This document shows, one piece after another, positions 43,010 to 46,663 of a stretch of 46,663 nucleotides of DNA; the stretch's first letter is position 1, and each line of letters opens with the position of its first letter. The DNA is from an uncultured Roseburia sp. (GTDB lineage Bacteria > Bacillota > Clostridia > Lachnospirales > Lachnospiraceae). Made by a program: the position numbers and the translations under genes. Below the pieces are notes generated by a model. That model was given only the letters and a program-made list of their open reading frames with translations, ran no database searches and had not been told where the DNA came from. The stretch lies in NCBI GenBank assembly GCA_947627165.1, contig CANQUZ010000002.1:1-46663 (forward strand), given 5' to 3'.

Positions 43010-43585
43010 ATGGTAACTACGCCAATAAGAGAAAAGAATGATATTGAACTGTTAAAAACACATTTTCTGGAGGCAAACGAGTACAGAAACTACGCATTAT
43101 TTGTGGTTGGAATCAATACGGCGTTACGAATTAGTGATATTTTAGGGCTAAAGTGGAAATCTGTATATGACTTTGAAAGAAAAAAATACCTGAAACATAT
43201 TGATACTATAGAACAAAAAACAAAGAAAAGAACTTGTATTGCAATCAATACAAATTGTATGGAAGCCTTTTCATTATTAATGAAAGAAAGTAATCCCGCC
43301 TCCCCTGATGAATATATATTTTTTTCCAGAAAAAATCGTTATAAACCTTTAAGCCGTAACCGGGCATATCATATCATCAAGAATGCCGCTGCAGAGAATA
43401 AACTTGATGGAAATATAAGCTGCCATTCTTTGCGAAAGACATTTGGATACCATGCTTGGAAATGCGGTACGCCTCCAACGCTGATTATGAATATATATAA
43501 TCATTCTGGACTTGAAATAACCAAACGATATCTATCCATCGATCAGGATGACAAAGATGAGGTATTCAATGCTGTGAATTTATAG
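43010..43585 (+). CDS. Small tyrosine recombinase (DNA invertase)
   Basis: A 191-aa catalytic-domain-only tyrosine recombinase. The pentad/hexad is visible: R40 (TALRISDILGL), a lysine around 70-73 in the beta-hairpin (EQKTKKRT), H139-x-x-R142 (CHSLRKTFGYH), H165 (IYNHSGL) and nucleophile Y174 (TKRYLSID). The N-terminal arm/core-binding domain of full-length integrases (about 300 aa) is missing. The ATG has GGAGG nine bases upstream. The gene lies entirely between 31-bp inverted repeats that resemble recombinase core sites, so it most likely inverts its own segment. A shared role as an integrase is less likely, as no other mobile genes are present. Confidence 0.92.
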   Translation: MVTTPIREKNDIELLKTHFLEANEYRNYALFVVGINTALRISDILGLKWKSVYDFERKKYLKHIDTIEQKTKKRTCIAINTNCMEAFSLLMKESNPASPDEYIFFSRKNRYKPLSRNRAYHIIKNAAAENKLDGNISCHSLRKTFGYHAWKCGTPPTLIMNIYNHSGLEITKRYLSIDQDDKDEVFNAVNL

Positions 43586-43622
43586 AAAGATCTCTATTTG
43601 AGTGGGATATTCATGCAGAGTT

Positions 43623-43632
43623 AGATAACAAT
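43623..43632 (+). other. Extra recombinase half-site inside the invertible segment
   Basis: AGATAACAAT repeats the outer arm of the inverted repeats without its partner arm. It could bind a recombinase monomer as an accessory site or be a chance match of 10 bases in AT-rich DNA. Confidence 0.3.
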
Positions 43633-43650
43633 GATAAAATTACAAGATTC

Positions 43651-43679
43651 TTGCATTATTTCTGTGACTGTGATAATCT
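43651..43679 (+). promoter_or_regulatory. Candidate outward-facing promoter inside the invertible segment
   Basis: TTGCAT at 43651-43656, a 17-nt spacer and TAATCT at 43674-43679 with TGA in front (extended -10); GATAAT two bases earlier is an alternative -10. Predicted initiation falls just before the right repeat (43691). In this orientation it points at the FAD oxidoreductase operon; after inversion it would point at the minus-strand operon. Confidence 0.5.
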
Positions 43680-43690
43680 GTTAAAGATAA

Positions 43691-43721
43691 GATAACATTT
43701 TCTACCAAATTGTTATCTATT
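43691..43721 (-). repeat. Right 31-bp inverted repeat (recombination site) of the invertible element
   Basis: Perfect reverse complement of 42944-42974. Together the two sites bound a 716-bp interior (42975-43690). The bases immediately outside the two repeats differ, which fixes the repeat length at 31 bp. Confidence 0.92.
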
Positions 43722-43806
43722 AAAAGAGGTAAGTTTTTCCTGTAAACTATATTGAAAAATCAGAGATACTCTAAATGTACAATAGCCAAAATGTTGAAAG
43801 GAAAGT

Positions 43807-43851
43807 ATGATGATACGAATGGAAAGTATATCATATATATTTTGCATATGA
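43807..43851 (+). CDS. Short leader ORF coupled to the FAD oxidoreductase gene
   Basis: A 14-codon frame (MMIRMESISYIFCI) with AAAGGAAAGT upstream. Its TGA (43849-43851) overlaps the ATG (43848) of the next gene as ATGA. The downstream start has no ribosome binding site of its own, so the leader may deliver ribosomes to it by reinitiation. Too short for the ORF track. Confidence 0.45.
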   Translation: MMIRMESISYIFCI

Positions 43852-44978
43852 AAGTTGACAAGATTATCATTGGAGGCGGCTTGTATGGTTTATATGCGGC
43901 AGCTCTCTGCGGAAAAAATGGCCAAAAAGTAATTGTACTGGAGTATGACAGTGAATCATTTATGCGTGCCACCTATATTAATCAGGCACGGGTTCACATG
44001 GGGTACCATTATCCAAGATCATTTTCAACAGCAATAAAATCCGCTCATTATTTTGAACGTTTTAATAAAGATTATGCCGATTGCATTCTGACAGAGTTTG
44101 ACCAGGTATATGCAACATCGGCGGACTTTTCGTGGACAAATGCGGAGCAGTTTAAAAAATTCTGTAAGGACGCGGATATCCGGTGTGATGAGATTTCTCC
44201 AGAGAAATATTTCCAGAAAGGTAAATGTGATGGGGCTTTCCTGACCAGAGAATACACATATGATGCAAAATTGCTTCGGGAGAGGCTGTTGGCAGAAATA
44301 AAGCAATATCCGGGGGTAGAACTGGTATATGATGCGAGAATAAAAAATATGCAGAAAGATGCTGCAGAGTATGCGGTGACCATGGAAGACGGCAGAGAAT
44401 ACAGAAGTTCTTTTGTGTTGAATGCAACCTACGCGTCAGTGAACCAGATTAGCGCGAAACTGGGGTATGAACCCTTTAAAATTAAATATGAGCTTTGCGA
44501 GATTATCCTATGCAAAGCAAGTGATGAGTTGAAAAATGTGGGATTGACAGTTATGGACGGTCCTTTCTTTTCTATCATGCCCTTTGGGAAAACCGGATTT
44601 CATTCTTTGACATCAGTGACTTTTACGCCGCATATGACAAGCTATGAGGATGTTCCGGTATTTTCATGTCAGAAATTGTGCGAACCTGGATATTGCAATC
44701 CGGAACAGCTTGGAAACTGTAATGAATGTAAGGCAAGGCCGGAAACGGCATGGGATTATATGTCAAGTCTTGCCAGAAAATATATGAGAGAAGAATTGCA
44801 GTTTTTTTATGAAAAATCATTGTTTTCCATGAAGCCGATATTAAAGGCATCTGAGATAGATGATTCCAGGCCTACGGTTATTAAGGAATTTTCTAAGAAG
44901 CCTACTTTTATCAGCGTTTTGTCTGGAAAAATTAATACAGTTTATGATTTGGACGAGGTGTTATTAGATGAACAATAA
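43848..44978 (+). CDS. FAD-dependent oxidoreductase of capsule-locus type
   Basis: A 376-aa protein from ATG 43848; the track's start at TTG 43752 would add 32 residues with no family character. KIIIGGGLYGLYAAALCGKNG is the FAD-binding GxGxxG motif of DAO-like enzymes, with VIVLEYDS following as the acidic end of the second strand. About residues 269-295 carry an unusual cysteine cluster, CQKLCEPGYCNPEQLGNCNE and one further Cys, which may bind metal. As first gene downstream of the invertible promoter it is the prime candidate for phase-variable expression. The substrate, perhaps a nucleotide- or lipid-linked sugar, is unknown. Confidence 0.8.
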   Translation: MKVDKIIIGGGLYGLYAAALCGKNGQKVIVLEYDSESFMRATYINQARVHMGYHYPRSFSTAIKSAHYFERFNKDYADCILTEFDQVYATSADFSWTNAEQFKKFCKDADIRCDEISPEKYFQKGKCDGAFLTREYTYDAKLLRERLLAEIKQYPGVELVYDARIKNMQKDAAEYAVTMEDGREYRSSFVLNATYASVNQISAKLGYEPFKIKYELCEIILCKASDELKNVGLTVMDGPFFSIMPFGKTGFHSLTSVTFTPHMTSYEDVPVFSCQKLCEPGYCNPEQLGNCNECKARPETAWDYMSSLARKYMREELQFFYEKSLFSMKPILKASEIDDSRPTVIKEFSKKPTFISVLSGKINTVYDLDEVLLDEQ

Positions 44979-45903
44979 AGAAAGCAATTTCGTTTCGGCT
45001 GTCGTATACCTCCATAAAGGAGAGACGAACGCATATGGTTTTCTTGATATGATGAATTTTGTCCTGAAAGAAAACTTTGAGAAGTACGAAATCATATGTG
45101 TTGATGATGAAGTAGAAGAAAGTGTTATAGAAGATGTAAGAAGATTTAAAAGCGAAAATGAAAATACCATTGTAAGCATTATCCGAATGGGGTTCCAACA
45201 TGGACTAGAGGCGGCGATGAATGCGGGGATTGATTTATCCATTGGAGATTTTGTGTTTGAATTTGACTCCTGCTTTGTGGATTATGAAAAAGAATTGATT
45301 ATGTCTGTTTATTATAAAGCTCTGGAAGGGTTTGATATAGTAGCTGCGACTCCGCCCAGAAGACAAAGCAAACTATCATCGCGGTTTTTTTATAATGTCT
45401 ATAATTACTTTTCGGAAAGTGACAAGAAACTGGCGACTGAAAGATTCCAGGTCATCTCCAGAAGGGCGATTAACCGGGTGTCTTCCTACAGTAAAACAAT
45501 CCCATATAGAAAGGCAGTTTATGCGTCTAGCGGTTTGAAGGTCTATTACATGGATTATAAACCCCTAGAGACATTAGGCACAGGGGTGAAATTTGATGAT
45601 GAGGAAAAAGAGAATACCGCAATAGATGCTTTGGTTCTCTTTACCAATTTGGCATATAGGGTGTCCATGTTGATTTCAATCGTTATGGCATTATTTATGA
45701 TTGCTGCCGGTGCTTATACGGTAGCAGCCTATTTTGGAACGAATAGACCAGTGGAAGGCTGGGCGCCGATTATGGGGCTTGTTGCAGCAGGATTTTTTGC
45801 GACTTTTGTCATATTGACGATTGTGATAAAGTATCTGGATGTGCTATTAAGACTGGTGTTTAAAAAGCAGAAGTATCTGATTTCTTCTATTGAGAAATTA
45901 TAG
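44968..45903 (+). CDS. GT2 glycosyltransferase with C-terminal membrane helices (GtrB-like)
   Basis: A 311-aa protein overlapping the upstream gene by 11 bp. Residues 1-215 are a GT-A domain (EIICVDDEVEESVIEDV, GDFVFEFDSC). Two hydrophobic helices follow (AYRVSMLISIVMALFMIAAG, and the MGLVAAGFFATFVILTIV region), as in GtrB/ArnC enzymes that load a sugar onto undecaprenyl phosphate. The usual N-terminal PxYNE motif is weakened to AVVYLHKGE, so the donor site may be atypical. It could feed the membrane transferase that follows. Confidence 0.78.
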   Translation: MNNKESNFVSAVVYLHKGETNAYGFLDMMNFVLKENFEKYEIICVDDEVEESVIEDVRRFKSENENTIVSIIRMGFQHGLEAAMNAGIDLSIGDFVFEFDSCFVDYEKELIMSVYYKALEGFDIVAATPPRRQSKLSSRFFYNVYNYFSESDKKLATERFQVISRRAINRVSSYSKTIPYRKAVYASSGLKVYYMDYKPLETLGTGVKFDDEEKENTAIDALVLFTNLAYRVSMLISIVMALFMIAAGAYTVAAYFGTNRPVEGWAPIMGLVAAGFFATFVILTIVIKYLDVLLRLVFKKQKYLISSIEKL

Positions 45904-45920
45904 ATTTAAGGAGAAGGCAA

Positions 45921-46663
45921 ATGAATTTTATATCTGGTTTGTTAATCAGTATTCTTGTCATAGTGCTTTTTTACGGATATGTGGCGGTATGTTTGAAATT
46001 AAGCGGCGTTGGAGAAATGCTGAAAGAAGTCAGCAGAACGGAATGGTGCCTGTTGCTGCTTTTTTTTGTAGTATCCACCGTGTTTGCGGCTTATGAAATT
46101 GGCAGAGATCGATATATTTATTACTGGGACAGCACGATACACTGGAGACCTGCCGCTGAAATGACGAAAATATTGTTCTCAGATCCACTGGGAACCTTAA
46201 AAAGGGTATGGCATACAATTGGAGTTTCAGATTATAACTGGGTGATGCCGATGCTGTATGTCTTACCGGCAAAGGTGTTTGGAAATTCCTTTGGGACAAT
46301 GCTTGTCACGGTGCATATATTTTATATGTGCCCGGCCTTTTTTGTGCTTAGCGTCTGTGCCAATAAGTTTTTAAAGATGGCTGGCTATGAAAAGACAAGA
46401 ATTTTTATTTATGCTGTGCTGCCATTTTGTATGCCGTTGGTGGAATACGTTTTCCTACAGGGTTTTTTTGATCCGCCGGTATTGATGCTCTCTGCGCTTT
46501 TGCTGGTACTTGCCGGTGAATTTTCGTACAGCCGGATGGATTGGAGACGGTCTACGTTAATGGCGGTGGGTATATTGATGATTGTCATATTTCGGAGACA
46601 CTGGGCCTATTGGGTAGTCGGTTACATTTTTTTTCTGGCAGTTGGGATGCTGTTCCAGTTAAA
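45921..46663 (+). CDS. Multi-pass membrane protein, probable GT-C glycosyltransferase (truncated by window end)
   Basis: An open frame starting MNFISGLLISILVIVLFYGY at 45921 behind AAGGAGAAGGCAA runs off the window, so it is absent from the ORF track. At least 247 residues with about six hydrophobic segments are visible. YYWDSTIHW in the first external loop recalls QWDSTFYI in the 736-aa membrane protein near 10-12 kb; an Asp here is typical of GT-C active sites. It probably uses the lipid-linked sugar made by the GtrB-like gene just upstream. The full length and family need the rest of the gene. Confidence 0.7.
   Translation, partial: MNFISGLLISILVIVLFYGYVAVCLKLSGVGEMLKEVSRTEWCLLLLFFVVSTVFAAYEIGRDRYIYYWDSTIHWRPAAEMTKILFSDPLGTLKRVWHTIGVSDYNWVMPMLYVLPAKVFGNSFGTMLVTVHIFYMCPAFFVLSVCANKFLKMAGYEKTRIFIYAVLPFCMPLVEYVFLQGFFDPPVLMLSALLLVLAGEFSYSRMDWRRSTLMAVGILMIVIFRRHWAYWVVGYIFFLAVGMLFQL

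Noticed and set aside
43010-43585. Tyrosine recombinase as an integrase of a prophage or conjugative element
   Set aside because: It lacks the arm-binding domain, has no phage or conjugation genes nearby and sits exactly between perfect inverted (not direct) repeats.

Overview
The window looks like a chromosomal cell-surface glycan locus from a low-to-moderate GC Gram-positive anaerobe of the Clostridia, most likely Lachnospiraceae. Evidence: AGGAGG-type ribosome binding sites, extended -10 promoters, teichoic-acid-type enzymes (TagGH-like ABC exporter, several CDP-glycerol glycerophosphotransferase homologues, LicD), a TagD-like cytidylyltransferase and no outer-membrane functions. The species cannot be named from the sequence alone. 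I see no tRNA, rRNA, CRISPR array or full insertion sequence.

Layout. (A) 0.1-12.4 kb, plus strand: ABC-2 permease and ATPase, three consecutive CDP-glycerol glycerophosphotransferase-family proteins, a secreted Glu-rich beta-helix/Fn3 protein and a large membrane glycosyltransferase-like protein. (B) 12.5-24.3 kb, plus strand: a CDP-deoxysugar set (rfbF, broken by a small deletion; rfbH; a ThDP acetolactate-synthase-like enzyme resembling YerE; rfbG; an SDR reductase), which together suggest a branched-chain CDP-3,6-dideoxyhexose of yersiniose type. It is followed by a GtrB/DPM1-like glycosyltransferase, a TagD-Gfo/Idh fusion, a metallophosphatase-glycerophosphodiesterase fusion and LicD. 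A strong intrinsic terminator follows LicD. (C) 24.5-29.0 kb: a sulfation module (cysD, cysNC, sulfotransferase). (D) 29.2-36.2 kb: glycosyltransferases, a radical SAM protein, an RgpF-like protein and a pyruvyltransferase-family protein. Four of the proteins in C and D share a small Rossmann-like module at one end. (E) 36.2-42.8 kb, minus strand: GT2, flippase-like protein, kinase / HAD phosphatase / nucleotidyltransferase triad, GtrII-like membrane glucosyltransferase and GtrA. (F) 42.9-43.7 kb: a self-contained invertible element, a small tyrosine recombinase between perfect 31-bp inverted repeats. (G) 43.8 kb to the end, plus strand: FAD oxidoreductase, GtrB-like GT2 and a truncated membrane protein.

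A family of small non-autonomous elements (14-bp GTAACAGTTCAGCC termini, 8-bp target duplications, probably mobilised by an IS66-type transposase) sits at the A, B, C and D boundaries. The locus therefore appears to be a mosaic of cassettes. Regions A and B look visibly more GC-rich than D to G.

The most interesting system is the invertible element between divergent operons E and G. It carries its own recombinase, and a candidate outward promoter lies just inside the right repeat. This predicts ON/OFF phase variation of region G, and perhaps modulation of E, which would alter the glycan decoration.
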